Positions 34,812 to 43,805 of a DNA stretch of 64,000 nt are shown here, piece after piece. The position numbers and the translations under genes were made by a program. The DNA is from ASV31 sp965229765 (GTDB taxonomy: Bacteria; Pseudomonadota; Alphaproteobacteria; Rhodobacterales; Rhodobacteraceae), in contig CBDDJT010000001.1 in the NCBI GenBank assembly GCA_965229765.1, positions 186,001-250,000 of the forward strand, in the 5' to 3' direction. The first letter of the stretch is position 1; each line of letters starts with the position of its first letter. Under the pieces are notes generated by a model. That model was not told the origin of the DNA and did not search any database. It saw nothing but the letters and a program-made list of their open reading frames with translations.

Positions 34812-36044
34812 TCAGCTCTCTTCTTTCAGGTCCGTCAGGGCAAATAGCCCGATCGCCACGAATTTCAGGGCGCAGGGCACCAAAGCATAAAGAATTGTCA
34901 GCATCGCAAGCGCCGAGGCCGGATTTTCTCCGCCGGACACGAAGCCCGAGGCCTCCAGCAGGGGCAAAAGCGTCACCGCTGCAAAGGCCAGCGCGAACTT
35001 GGACACGAAGGACCAAAGGCCGAAGGCCTGCGCCGCCTCGGGCGCGATCCGGGCCATGCGTGTGGCGAAGATCGCGGGCAGAAGGGTCAGGTCCGCCCCC
35101 AGCGCCGCGCCCGAGGCAAGACAGATCAGCGCGAAGGCCGCCGTGTCCCCCGGCCCCAGAAGGGCGGCGAAGCCAAAGGCCACCACCGACAGCACCATGC
35201 CCGTCAGCAGCACCGGTTTCGCCCCGTACCGCCGCGCCGCGCGGCCCCAGACCGGCGCGGACACCGCCGCCGCCAGGAAGAACAGCAGCAAAAGCGGCCC
35301 TTCCCACCCCGGCGCGGCCAACCGGCTTTCGACAAAGAACAGGAACAGGGTCGAGGTCACGGCAACCGGCGTCGCGTTGACCAGCGCCACCAGCAACAGC
35401 CGACGCGCGACCGGATCGGCCAGCACCTGCCGCAGGCCACTTTCGCCGGGCACTTCCGCCGCCACCCATTCCCGCCGCATCGCCAGCACGGCGGCCAGCG
35501 CAAGCACCGCGAAGGCCCCGGCGAAGATCGCGAACGGCGCGCCGGTCCCCAGCAGAAGCGCGGGCGCCACGGCTGCAAGGCACACGCCCAACAAGGCCCC
35601 GGTCTCGCGCCATGCCGCCAGCCGCAGGTGGCCCTTTTCCCCAAGGGCGTCCGCCTTTCGGACCCCCTGCGCATAGAACGTGATCGTCAGGAAGCTGAAC
35701 CCGCTGAACAGCACCGTCAGGGTGATGCCGAACCACAGAAGCGGCGCCACAGGCGGCGTCACCGCGAAAAGCCCCACCATCGCCAGCGCCATCGCGACCG
35801 ACGCCACCGCCACCGTCAGCCCGCGCATCCGCCGCAGCCGCACGGCCAGCCAGCCCAGCGCCGGGTCCTGCACGAAATCGAACAGCCGCAGCACGAACAG
35901 CACCGCGCCCAGCGCGCCAAGCCCGACCCCGTAGGTGTCGACGAAGAACTTGGGCGCGTGGATGTAGATGGGCAGCCCGGCGCTGGCCAGCATGGCCGCG
36001 AACAGCGCGTATGAGGGCAGCGACCGGGACCCGGTCACGCTCAT
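34812..36044 (-). CDS. MFS/GPH-type transporter (RpoE-type operon)
   Basis: 410 residues with about twelve hydrophobic helices; the loop VLRLFDFVQDPALGWLA between helices 2 and 3 is the signature of the glycoside-pentoside-hexuronide symporter-like MFS branch. Start ATG overlaps the DUF1365 stop (ATGA). In this operon it is more likely to move a lipid or fatty-acid-like compound than a sugar, but nothing in the sequence decides that. Confidence 0.88.
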   Translation of the reverse strand: MSVTGSRSLPSYALFAAMLASAGLPIYIHAPKFFVDTYGVGLGALGAVLFVLRLFDFVQDPALGWLAVRLRRMRGLTVAVASVAMALAMVGLFAVTPPVAPLLWFGITLTVLFSGFSFLTITFYAQGVRKADALGEKGHLRLAAWRETGALLGVCLAAVAPALLLGTGAPFAIFAGAFAVLALAAVLAMRREWVAAEVPGESGLRQVLADPVARRLLLVALVNATPVAVTSTLFLFFVESRLAAPGWEGPLLLLFFLAAAVSAPVWGRAARRYGAKPVLLTGMVLSVVAFGFAALLGPGDTAAFALICLASGAALGADLTLLPAIFATRMARIAPEAAQAFGLWSFVSKFALAFAAVTLLPLLEASGFVSGGENPASALAMLTILYALVPCALKFVAIGLFALTDLKEES

Positions 36045-36805
36045 CGCGTGACCTCGTCCACCGGGGGCGTGGGCCGCACGCGATAGCGCGCGCCCTTCAG
36101 GAACAGCTTCAGCGCCTGCCAGTGGATCAGCCCAAGCACCCGGCGCGAACCGAAGGGCCGGGCCAGTGCCGCGCGCAGGATCGCGCCCGTGGTGAGCGGC
36201 CGCCTCTGGCCGGTCAGCGTGGCATAAAGCCCGCTGTTGCCCGTGCGATAGTCGATCCAGATGCCGATGCGGTCGTCGCGGATGTCGAAGCGGAAGCGGT
36301 ATCCACCCTCGACCGGCTGGAACGGCGACACATGCATCAGCTTGGTCGCTTCCAGCGTGTCGGACCGGGTGATCGGCTCCCTGTCGTCGCGGTGGCACAG
36401 GTAGGAATGCCTGTCACCGAAGGTGTTCGTCACCTCGGCGATGACCACGCGCAGCCGGTCCTCTGCGTCATGCACCAGCCAGAAGCTGACGGGGTTGAAC
36501 ACATGCCCCAGCACCCGCGGCTGTGCCAGCAGCAGCAGCCGCCCGCCCGTCACCCCGTCCAGCCCGTGCGCCGCCAGAACCTCGCGCGCCCACGTGGCGC
36601 CCTTGCCCTCTTTCGGCGCGCCGCCGTGGTCACGATCCCAAAGCGAGGTCAGGTTGCCCCGGTTGCGCGAGAAAAGCCTTGGCCCCCGCGTCTCAGCCTC
36701 GGCATCAAGACAGACGTAGTCGACGCGGTAGCGGAACGCGTTGTCCACCGCCCCACGCCGTCCGTGGAACGTCTCGCCCGCGATATGATCGACCGTCGCC
36801 GTCAT
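36041..36805 (-). CDS. DUF1365 family protein
   Basis: 254 residues with the DUF1365 marks: GETFHGRRGAVDNAFRYRV, PRVLGHVFNPVSFWLVHD, EVTNTFGDRHSYLCH and KLMHVSPFQPVEGGYRFRF. No signal. Overlaps both neighbours by four bases (ATGA). In Rhodobacter and Vibrio it co-occurs with an FAD amine oxidase and a cyclopropane-fatty-acid-type enzyme under RpoE or light control; the cyclopropane synthase-type gene is absent here. Confidence 0.93.
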   Translation of the reverse strand: MTATVDHIAGETFHGRRGAVDNAFRYRVDYVCLDAEAETRGPRLFSRNRGNLTSLWDRDHGGAPKEGKGATWAREVLAAHGLDGVTGGRLLLLAQPRVLGHVFNPVSFWLVHDAEDRLRVVIAEVTNTFGDRHSYLCHRDDREPITRSDTLEATKLMHVSPFQPVEGGYRFRFDIRDDRIGIWIDYRTGNSGLYATLTGQRRPLTTGAILRAALARPFGSRRVLGLIHWQALKLFLKGARYRVRPTPPVDEVTR

Positions 36806-38106
36806 TCCGCCGCCATCACCACCGGCAGGTCGCGCTTGCGCATCGCCTCGACCACGTCGACGGCGCTGGCCAGCCCGTCCTCATGAAACCCGTTCTTCAT
36901 CCACGCGCCGCAGAACCATGTGCTGTTGGCCCCGTTCATCGCGCGGATGGTGTCCTGCGCGGCCAGCGCCTCCAGCGTATAGACCGGATGGCTGAAGGTC
37001 GCCACGTCGTGGATCAGGTCATCGCGGATCGGGCGCGTGGTGTTCAGTGTCACGAAAAGCGGATCGTCCTTCGGGATCGGCTGTAGCGAGTTCATCCAAT
37101 AGGTCAGGTCGAGCCGGTCCTTCCGCTGGCCCTGCGCCTCGGTATAGTTCCAGCTTGACCAGACGGCCCGGCGCTTCGGCATGATCGAGCAGTCGGCATG
37201 CAGGATCACCTCGTTGGGCTGATAGCCCACCGCCGACAGCGCCGCGCGCTCTGGCCCGGTGGCATCGCCAAGCAGCTGCAAACTCACGTCGGAATGGGTG
37301 GCGAACACCACCTCGTCGAATTCGTCCCACTCGGCGCCTTCGGCACGCACCTCGGCCCCCGTGGCGGTGCGGCGGACGCCCGCGACGGGGGTGCCGGTGC
37401 GGATGTCCACGCCCTGCTGGACCAGCCGTGCGGCCAGACGGCTGACATATTCCCGCGACCCGCCCTGCACGGTGTACCACTGGTGCTGGCCCGTGTGGCT
37501 CAGCAGCGCGTGGTTCTCGAAGAACCGCATCATCGCATGCGCCGGGAAATCGAGGATCTTCTGCGTCGGCGTCGACCAGATCGCCCCCGACAAAGGCAGC
37601 AGATAATGGTCGCGGAACCAGTCGCCGGTGCCCAGCCGCCCAAGGAACTCGCCTATGGTCATGTCCGGACCGCTGGCCGCAACCTCCAGCCCGCGCGAAT
37701 TGAACCGCACCACGTCACGCATCATCCGCAGGAACGCGGGCCGCGCCACGTTGCGCGTCTGGGCGAATACCGCCTTCAGGTCACGCAGCCCGTATTCCAG
37801 CCAGCCCCCGTCGATCGACGCGCCAAAGCTCATGTCGCTTTTCGCGATGGGCACGTCCAGGTCCTCGAACATCCGCACAAGATGGGGATAATTCGAGTAG
37901 TTGAAGACGATGAACCCCGTGTCCACCGGCTGGTCGCCGCGCTTGCCCGCGATCAGCGTGCGTGCGTGCCCGCCCAGCCGCGGCTCTGCCTCGAACAGCA
38001 CGACACGATGGTCCTGCGACAGCATCCACGCCGCCCCCATCCCCGATATTCCCGCACCAATGACAGCAATCCGCTTCGTTGCGGGTTCCGAGGTTTCGAA
38101 CGGCAT
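36802..38106 (-). CDS. FAD-dependent amine oxidase-type desaturase (RpoE-type operon)
   Basis: 434 residues. Rossmann FAD motif IAVIGAGISGMGAAWML, the GGHARTL loop and VDTGFIVFNYSNYPHL match the NAD/FAD-binding, phytoene-desaturase-like proteins that head DUF1365 operons. Because RpoE targets in Rhodobacter modify membrane fatty acids, oxidation or desaturation of a lipid acyl chain is a plausible function, inferred only. ATG at 38106 with CGGAG; the open frame upstream contains a promoter and is not coding. Divergent from rpoE across 216 bases. Confidence 0.9.
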   Translation of the reverse strand: MPFETSEPATKRIAVIGAGISGMGAAWMLSQDHRVVLFEAEPRLGGHARTLIAGKRGDQPVDTGFIVFNYSNYPHLVRMFEDLDVPIAKSDMSFGASIDGGWLEYGLRDLKAVFAQTRNVARPAFLRMMRDVVRFNSRGLEVAASGPDMTIGEFLGRLGTGDWFRDHYLLPLSGAIWSTPTQKILDFPAHAMMRFFENHALLSHTGQHQWYTVQGGSREYVSRLAARLVQQGVDIRTGTPVAGVRRTATGAEVRAEGAEWDEFDEVVFATHSDVSLQLLGDATGPERAALSAVGYQPNEVILHADCSIMPKRRAVWSSWNYTEAQGQRKDRLDLTYWMNSLQPIPKDDPLFVTLNTTRPIRDDLIHDVATFSHPVYTLEALAAQDTIRAMNGANSTWFCGAWMKNGFHEDGLASAVDVVEAMRKRDLPVVMAAE

Positions 38107-38131
38107 ATTCTTCTCCGGTTGCGATACGAGG

Positions 38132-38161
38132 TATCTACGCAGGGCGCCGCCCCGCGGATTG
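38132..38161 (-). promoter_or_regulatory. Candidate RpoE-type promoter of the FAD oxidase operon
   Basis: Minus strand CAATCC (38161-38156), 18 bp, TAGATA (38137-38132). It shares the ATCC end and the exact 18-bp spacing with the candidate rpoE promoter on the other strand. The -35 deviates from TGATCC at two positions, so confidence is low. Confidence 0.35.
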
Positions 38162-38183
38162 CAAAAAAATACCGGCCGAAGAA

Positions 38184-38213
38184 TGATCCACCCGGAGACC
38201 CCCCACGTAACTG
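38184..38213 (+). promoter_or_regulatory. Candidate autoregulated RpoE (ECF11) promoter
   Basis: TGATCC (38184-38189), 18 bp, TAACTG (38208-38213). TGATCC is the -35 described for the Rhodobacter RpoE regulon. It leaves a leader of about 100 bases before rpoE and would make rpoE-chrR autoregulatory. Confidence 0.55.
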
Positions 38214-38322
38214 CAATATGTTCAGCGGCGTCAGCCACATGCAGGAATCGGATGCACCCGGTGGGATCGGGTCCTATCTTGTGTCGGGACCATCACAGAT
38301 AGGTGCAGCCCGGACAAGGCGC

Positions 38323-38871
38323 ATGACAACCGTGAACACAGAAGACCCCGACTGGGGCGCTTGTATCCAGAAGATCCGCACAGCGCGGGATCAGGCGGCC
38401 TTTGTAGAGTTGTTTCAGCACTTCGCGCCCCGCGTGAAGTCGTTCCTGTTGAGATCCGGCGCCAGCGAGACCCTGGCAGAGGAATGTACCCAAGAGGTGA
38501 TGGCCACCGTATGGAGAAAGGCCCAGTTGTTCGACCCGGCGCGCGCCAGCGTCTCGACCTGGATCTTCACCATCGCCCGGAACCGAAAGATCGACGCCCT
38601 GCGCAAGCAGCGCCGGCCAGAGCCCGAGGATCTGCCCTGGGGCCCCGAGGCGGAACCCGACCAGGCAGACGCGATAGCGCTGCGGCAAGAGACGAACAAG
38701 CTGGGCAAGGCCATCGCGGCGCTGCCCCCGAAACAGAGGGACCTGATCGAACGCGCCTATTTCGGCGACATGACCCATAGCGAGATCGCCGAACAAACCG
38801 GCCTTCCGCTGGGAACGATCAAGTCGAGGATACGCCTGGCGCTGGACCGCCTGCGCCATGAAATGAAGTGA
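38323..38871 (+). CDS. rpoE: ECF11 sigma factor RpoE
   Basis: 182 residues. Region 2 (FVELFQHFAPRVKSFLLRSGA, then ECTQEVMATVWRKAQLFDP and ASVSTWIFTIARNRKIDALR) and region 4 (LIERAYFGDMTHSEIAEQTG, LPLGTIKSRIRLALDRLR) are complete. Identity as the singlet-oxygen-responsive ECF11 type rests on the next gene, a zinc anti-sigma factor with the ChrR arrangement, eleven bases after its stop. It should drive itself and the divergent operon when ChrR is inactivated. Confidence 0.94.
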   Translation: MTTVNTEDPDWGACIQKIRTARDQAAFVELFQHFAPRVKSFLLRSGASETLAEECTQEVMATVWRKAQLFDPARASVSTWIFTIARNRKIDALRKQRRPEPEDLPWGPEAEPDQADAIALRQETNKLGKAIAALPPKQRDLIERAYFGDMTHSEIAEQTGLPLGTIKSRIRLALDRLRHEMK

Positions 38872-38881
38872 GACGGACAAG

Positions 38882-39544
38882 ATGAGCATCAAGCATCACC
38901 TCACGGAAGGGCTGATAATGGGCTACTCGGCAGGTACCCTGCCCGAGGCCTTCAACCTCGTGATCGCGACGCACGTGTCGCTTTGCGACGATTGCCGTGC
39001 GCGGGTGGAAAGCTATGACGCGCTGGGGGGCGCGATTCTGGACACCGGAACGACGGCCATGATGGGCGCCGGGGCGCTTGACGCCACGCTGGCGCTGATC
39101 GCGGCCGAGGATGCACGCACGACGGATACCCAGCCGGGCCGCGACACGGCGCCCCGCACCTCTGCCGTGCTGCCCGCGCCGCTGCGCGACTACGTGGGCG
39201 GAGATCTTGACGCGGTCAAATGGCGCCCGGCGGGCGGCGGGGTAAAGCAGGCGCTGCTTGCCACCTCCAAGGACGCCACTGTGCGGCTGATCCAGATCCC
39301 CGCGGGCGCCAAGGTTCCCGACCACGGCCATCAGGGGACGGAACTGACGCTGGTGCTGCAAGGCGCCTTCCGGGATGAGACCGCGCGCTTCGGCCGCGGC
39401 GACATCGAGATCGCCAACGAAGAGCTTCAGCACACGCCGGTGGCCGAAGAGGGAGAGACCTGCATCTGCCTTGCCGCCACCGACGCGCCACTGAAATTCA
39501 AGGACCTGCTGCCCCGAATGGCGCAGCCCTTCCTGCGGATCTGA
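38882..39544 (+). CDS. chrR: ChrR-type zinc anti-sigma factor
   Basis: 220 residues. The N-terminal zinc anti-sigma domain keeps the four ligands in the known ChrR positions: His6, His31, Cys35, Cys38 (HVSLCDDC). The C-terminal cupin domain keeps DHGHQGTE (His148, His150, Glu154) and His184, the second zinc site needed for singlet-oxygen response. Both sites being intact argues for a functional singlet-oxygen or organic-peroxide switch. Co-transcribed with rpoE. Confidence 0.94.
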   Translation: MSIKHHLTEGLIMGYSAGTLPEAFNLVIATHVSLCDDCRARVESYDALGGAILDTGTTAMMGAGALDATLALIAAEDARTTDTQPGRDTAPRTSAVLPAPLRDYVGGDLDAVKWRPAGGGVKQALLATSKDATVRLIQIPAGAKVPDHGHQGTELTLVLQGAFRDETARFGRGDIEIANEELQHTPVAEEGETCICLAATDAPLKFKDLLPRMAQPFLRI

Positions 39545-39550
39545 CGCGGC

Positions 39551-40726
39551 TCAGGCCGCCGGATCCCCGGGCAGGGGCGCGACCGGTGTCGCTGGGTCCG
39601 GTCCCAGCTCCTCGAAATCGAAATTGTCCAGCCGCTTGGCCCGTCGTCCGGCCTTGTCGGCGGAAATCTTGATGTCCTCGATATCCTTTGCCGCCTGCCC
39701 GAAATGCCGGTCGAGGTTTTCCACCCGCGTGCCCAGCCGGTCCACATCGGCGTGCAACAGTCCCAGTTCCCGCCGGATCGCGCCTGCCTGCGCCCGCATC
39801 CGCGCGTCCTTCAGGATCGCGCGCATGGTGTTCAGCGTCGCCATGCAGGTGGTGGGCGACACGATCCAGACCCGCGCGGCGAACCCCTCGCGCACGACTT
39901 CGGGGAAATTCGCGTGCAACTCGGCATAGACGGCCTCTGACGGCAGGAACATCAACGCCCCGTCCGCCGTCTCGCCCTCGATGATGTATTTCTCTGCAAT
40001 CGCCTTGATATGGGCGCGCACCGATGTCCGCATCATCCGCCCCGCCTCGGCCGCCTCGGCCTGTGTGCTGGCCGCGCGCAGCCGTTCATAGGCCTCCAGC
40101 GGGAACTTGGCGTCGATCACGATGGGCCCGGGCGGATTGGGCAGGTGGATCAGGCAATCCGCCCGCTTGCCGTTGGACAGCGTCGCCTGCAAGGCATAGC
40201 TGTCGTGCGGCAACGCCTTGGTCACGATGTCGTTCAGCTGGATTTCCCCGAACGCCCCGCGTGTCTGCTTGTTCGACAGGATATCCTGAAGGCTCAGCAC
40301 ATCGCCCGACAGCTTCTCGATATTGGCCTGCGCCTTGTCGATCGTCTCCAGCCGCTGCTGCAACTCGCCCAGGCTGCGCGCCGTCCGCGTGGCCGATCCT
40401 TGCAGGTTCTCGGTCATGCCGCGCGCCACTTCGGCCAGCCGCTGCTCCATCAGGCGGATCATGCTGGCCTGGCTGGCCGCCTGCGCCTCTGACACGTGGT
40501 TCAGCCCGCCCGCCAGCTGGTGCTGGCCCGCCGACAGGGTCTGCAGATCCTGCGACAGCGTCCCGATCTGGTGCAGCAGCGGTTCCGCCATCCGCGCCGA
40601 CCTGCCCGCCGCCCGCACTGCCGCCACCAGCAGGATCAGCACCAGAAACAGCACCGCCGCCCCCGCCAGCACCGCGATCACCGCCGGATCGTCCAGCGCG
40701 TAACTCTGCCCGCCGATCTCGATCAT
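39551..40726 (-). CDS. rmuC: RmuC family protein
   Basis: 391 residues: an N-terminal transmembrane helix (VIAVLAGAAVLFLVLILLVAAV), a coiled-coil region (about 50-150), and the nuclease-like RmuC domain with GAFGEIQLNDIV, IDAKFPLEAYERL and EYIIEG-like KYIIEGETADGALMFLPSEA. RmuC proteins limit recombination at inverted repeats in E. coli. Its ATG overlaps the mutL stop by four bases, forming a DNA-repair operon. Confidence 0.93.
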   Translation of the reverse strand: MIEIGGQSYALDDPAVIAVLAGAAVLFLVLILLVAAVRAAGRSARMAEPLLHQIGTLSQDLQTLSAGQHQLAGGLNHVSEAQAASQASMIRLMEQRLAEVARGMTENLQGSATRTARSLGELQQRLETIDKAQANIEKLSGDVLSLQDILSNKQTRGAFGEIQLNDIVTKALPHDSYALQATLSNGKRADCLIHLPNPPGPIVIDAKFPLEAYERLRAASTQAEAAEAGRMMRTSVRAHIKAIAEKYIIEGETADGALMFLPSEAVYAELHANFPEVVREGFAARVWIVSPTTCMATLNTMRAILKDARMRAQAGAIRRELGLLHADVDRLGTRVENLDRHFGQAAKDIEDIKISADKAGRRAKRLDNFDFEELGPDPATPVAPLPGDPAA

Positions 40727-42558
40727 CGCCGTCCGAACAGCCGCTCTATGTCCGCCAGCTTCAGCTCGACATAGGTGGGCCGCCCGTGGTTGCACTGGCC
40801 CGAATGCGGCGTCGCCTCCATCTCGCGCAAAAGCGCGTTCATCTCCTCGGCCCGCATCTGCCGCCCCGAGCGTACCGACCCATGACAGGCCACACGGCTC
40901 AGCACCGCCTCGATCCGCGACTGCACGCTGGCCGATTGCCCAAGGTCGGCCAGCTCGTCCAGGATATCGGCCAGCATCGCGCGCGCATCCACCTGCCCAA
41001 GGACGGCGGGCGTGGCGCGCACCGCGACGGCCCCCGCGCCGAAGGGCTCGATCTCCAGCCCCAGCCGGGCCAGCTCGTCCGCCATCTCCAGAAGCCGCGC
41101 CGCCTCGGCCGCCGACAACTCCACGATCTCGGGGATCAGAAGCGCCTGCGACGCCACCCCGTTTTCCGCCACCTGCCGCTTCAGCCGCTCGTAGACCAGC
41201 CGCTCATGCGCGGCGTGCTGATCGACGATCACCATGCCGTCGGCGGTCTGGGCGATGATGTAGTTCTCGTGCACCTGCGCCCGCGCCGCGCCCAGCGGGC
41301 GCTCGGCCAGGCCCCTATCGCCTTCCGGCTCCGGCACCTCGACGCGCGCCCAGGGCGCCGCCGTTTCGGCAAACGCCGGCGCCTGCGCCGCCGTCGCCGC
41401 CCGCAACGCCCCCGCCGAAGGCCGGTCCATCTGGTAGACGCGCGCGCCGCCCACCGGCTCGGGCCGGAACGCCCCAAGCGTCTCGCCCGCCACGGTGCTG
41501 GACGCGCGGTGCCCGGCCTCTGCCAGCGCATGGCGCAGCGCCGACACGATCAGCCCCCGCGCAACGCCGGGTTCGCGGAACCGCACCTCTGCCTTGGCGG
41601 GATGCACGTTCACGTCCACCCGCACCGGGTCGCAATCCAGAAACAGCGCCGCCGCCGGGTGCCTGTCACGGCTAAGGAAATCGGCATAGGCCGCCCGCAA
41701 TGCCCCCACCAGCAGCTTGTCGCGCACCGGCCGTCCGTTCACGAACAGGTACTGCGCCACCGCCGCGCCGCGCGAATAGGTGGGCAGCGCCGCGTATCCG
41801 GTCAGCCGCATCCCCTCGCGCTCGGCATCGACGCGCACCGCGTTGTCGACGAATTCGGCCCCCAGCACGCGCGCCAGCCGCCCGGCCAGCGCGTCGAACA
41901 TGTCGCCGGTCTCGGGGTCGGCGCGGAACACCACGCGCCCCTCGCCGCCGCCCGACACGTCGCGCAGCACGATCCCGGTGTCCGGCGCGGCCATCGCCAG
42001 CCGCTTCACCGTGTCCGCGATCGCCTGCGCCTCGGCCCGGTCGGACCGCAGGAACTTCAGCCGCGCGGGCGTGGCGAAGAAGAGGTCGCGCAACTCCACC
42101 ACCGTGCCCCGGCTCAGCGCGGCGGGCCTGACCGGCCCCATCGCACCGCCCGCCACGCGCAATTCCGCCGCCTCGGCGCCCGCCACCCGAGAGGTGACGG
42201 TCAGCCGCCCGACGGCGCCCAGCGAAGGCAGCGCCTCGCCCCGGAAGCCGAAGCTGAGGATGTTCAGAAGGTCGCTGCCGTCGATCTTCGACGTGGCGTG
42301 CCGAGCCAGCGCCAGCGGCAGGTCGCCCGCCGCGATCCCGTGGCCGTCGTCGGTGACCCGGATCAGCGTCTTGCCCCCGTCGGCGATCGCCACCTCGATC
42401 CGCCGCGCGCCCGCGTCCAGCGCGTTTTCCACCAGTTCCTTGACGGCAGAGGCGGGGCGCTCCACCACCTCGCCCGCCGCGATCCGGTTGATCGCGGCCT
42501 CGTCGAGTTGCCGGATGACCGGGCGTTCAGGGCTTATCTTGGGCTCAGGGGCTGACAT
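40723..42558 (-). CDS. mutL: DNA mismatch repair protein MutL (endonuclease type)
   Basis: 611 residues. GHKL ATPase motifs: NRIAAGEVVERPASAVKELV, DDGHGI, and SFGFRGEALPS. The C-terminal half has DQHAAHERLVYE, matching the metal endonuclease motif DQHA-x2-E-x4-E, and ACHGSVRSG plus CNHGRPTY (the CPHGRP site with Pro changed to Asn). Together this predicts a nicking MutL, as expected where MutH is absent. The linker is Ala/Pro rich. ATG at 42558; ribosome site weak (GTGGG). Upstream gap of 43 bases to the first VPEID-CTERM gene, same strand. Confidence 0.96.
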   Translation of the reverse strand: MSAPEPKISPERPVIRQLDEAAINRIAAGEVVERPASAVKELVENALDAGARRIEVAIADGGKTLIRVTDDGHGIAAGDLPLALARHATSKIDGSDLLNILSFGFRGEALPSLGAVGRLTVTSRVAGAEAAELRVAGGAMGPVRPAALSRGTVVELRDLFFATPARLKFLRSDRAEAQAIADTVKRLAMAAPDTGIVLRDVSGGGEGRVVFRADPETGDMFDALAGRLARVLGAEFVDNAVRVDAEREGMRLTGYAALPTYSRGAAVAQYLFVNGRPVRDKLLVGALRAAYADFLSRDRHPAAALFLDCDPVRVDVNVHPAKAEVRFREPGVARGLIVSALRHALAEAGHRASSTVAGETLGAFRPEPVGGARVYQMDRPSAGALRAATAAQAPAFAETAAPWARVEVPEPEGDRGLAERPLGAARAQVHENYIIAQTADGMVIVDQHAAHERLVYERLKRQVAENGVASQALLIPEIVELSAAEAARLLEMADELARLGLEIEPFGAGAVAVRATPAVLGQVDARAMLADILDELADLGQSASVQSRIEAVLSRVACHGSVRSGRQMRAEEMNALLREMEATPHSGQCNHGRPTYVELKLADIERLFGRR

Positions 42559-42601
42559 CCCACAAGGGATAGCATGGCCCCCGCCGATTCGACCATGGGG
42601 T

Positions 42602-43129
42602 TCAGGCGTCGCCGCGCGCCACCTTCCGCCGCCGCACGTCCAGCCAGACCCCCAGCGCGAAGAGGATGAACAGCGCCTTGGCCAGCGCGTTGCCGTCGAT
42701 CTCGGGGACCGAGACCATGACATACGCATAATAGCCGGTCGGGTTGGAATAGGTCGGGGCAAAGGACCCACTGCCGACCAGATCGGAGTCCAGATAGAAT
42801 ACCAGGTTCATCGTGTTGCTATAGGCAAAGAAGATACCATCGTTGCCAGTCCCGGGGGTCACGTCGAACGGCGCTATGCCCTGCTGCGCCTGATAGGCAT
42901 TGGCGAAATCGGTGGCGACGGCAAGGCTGCCGAACCAGGGGGCAGAGTTCGGATCGCTCAACAGGGCCTGGTTGTCCAGAAAACTCTCGCCTCCCGGCAA
43001 GAGAACCACGTCATAGTCCGTAAGTCCTACGGTCACGATCAAGGCATGGGCGGGGGCAGCGCAAGCCAGTGCAACAAGAATGGCGACAAGAGCACGCCGA
43101 AGGACGGCAGCAGCTTGGAAGAAGAACAT
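42602..43129 (-). CDS. VPEID-CTERM secreted protein A
   Basis: 175 residues. Signal peptide (MFFFQAAAVLRRALVAILVA to about Ala29), a body of about 110 residues with VTVGLTDYDVV, APWFGS and ATDFANAY, then VPEIDGNALAKALF (from residue 141), a hydrophobic helix and VRRRK, and seven more residues. This tail is the VPEID-CTERM sorting signal, which in Roseobacters is processed by a dedicated exosortase (XrtE type). GTG at 43153 is an alternative start. It is the last of four tandem paralogues and its tail DNA is almost identical to that of gene B. Function of the body unknown. Confidence 0.85.
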   Translation of the reverse strand: MFFFQAAAVLRRALVAILVALACAAPAHALIVTVGLTDYDVVLLPGGESFLDNQALLSDPNSAPWFGSLAVATDFANAYQAQQGIAPFDVTPGTGNDGIFFAYSNTMNLVFYLDSDLVGSGSFAPTYSNPTGYYAYVMVSVPEIDGNALAKALFILFALGVWLDVRRRKVARGDA

Positions 43130-43274
43130 AAGAAAGCGACCTGTTTTAACCACGACTCACAGCTTGTGGATAAAATCGTTTCTTTTGGCCCCCCGGGCAA
43201 GCGATAACACCCCGGCCTCGTGGTGTTTGGGCGCCTTTCGGGCAAGAAGTCAGGTCAATCCCACCTGGCTGGAT

Positions 43275-43805
43275 TCAGCCCGCCGTCCGGCGTCGCCGCA
43301 CGTCCAGCCAGACCCCCAGCGCGAACAGGATGAACAGCGCCTTGGCCAGCGCGTTGCCGTCGATTTCGGGGACGGTCACGAGCGTGGCACTCGCGAAGCT
43401 GTAGTTAGTGGACCCGAAACTGGTGTTGGCCGTGGTTCCTCCGCTAATACTGCTGACATTACCGGCATTGGTCGCGGCAGAGGGATTTGAGTAATAAATA
43501 GAGGCGGTCGGCGCATAGGCGAACATGTAAAAAACATCTTCGGCAGGAAAAACAGTGTTGCCCGGGTCGTCTGCCGCCTTCAGCGCATTGGCGAAATCAA
43601 ACCCCAACCCCGAGTCGCCGAACCACGGCGTGGCATTCAGCGGCCCGTTCGCCCCGCCATCGACGGCACTGTAGGACCCGACCGTGAAGGTGATCTCATA
43701 AAGACTTCCGTCGACACTCAGAAGCAGCGCCTGCGCCGCGCCGGACCACAGCGCCAAAATAACCGACGCGGCGAAAATCCGCGCCAAAGATAAGCTGCGC
43801 CTCAT
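43275..43805 (-). CDS. VPEID-CTERM secreted protein B
   Basis: 176 residues. Signal peptide (MRRSLSLARIFAASVILALW onward), then LLLSVDGSLYEITF, ATPWFGDSGLGFDFANAL, a Ser/Asn/Gly-rich stretch (NAGNVSSISGGTTANTSFGS), and the tail VPEIDGNALAKALF from residue 145 with helix and VRRRR, ending four residues later. Its ATG overlaps the stop of gene C (ATGA), so translation is coupled. Same function class as A: a small exported protein, sorted and perhaps released at the surface. Confidence 0.88.
   Translation of the reverse strand: MRRSLSLARIFAASVILALWSGAAQALLLSVDGSLYEITFTVGSYSAVDGGANGPLNATPWFGDSGLGFDFANALKAADDPGNTVFPAEDVFYMFAYAPTASIYYSNPSAATNAGNVSSISGGTTANTSFGSTNYSFASATLVTVPEIDGNALAKALFILFALGVWLDVRRRRTAG

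Noticed and set aside
43130..43274. Additional small gene between VPEID-CTERM genes A and B
   Set aside because: The 145-base gap has no frame with a ribosome site; the AACACC/GGTGTT stem there is weak and lacks a U-run.
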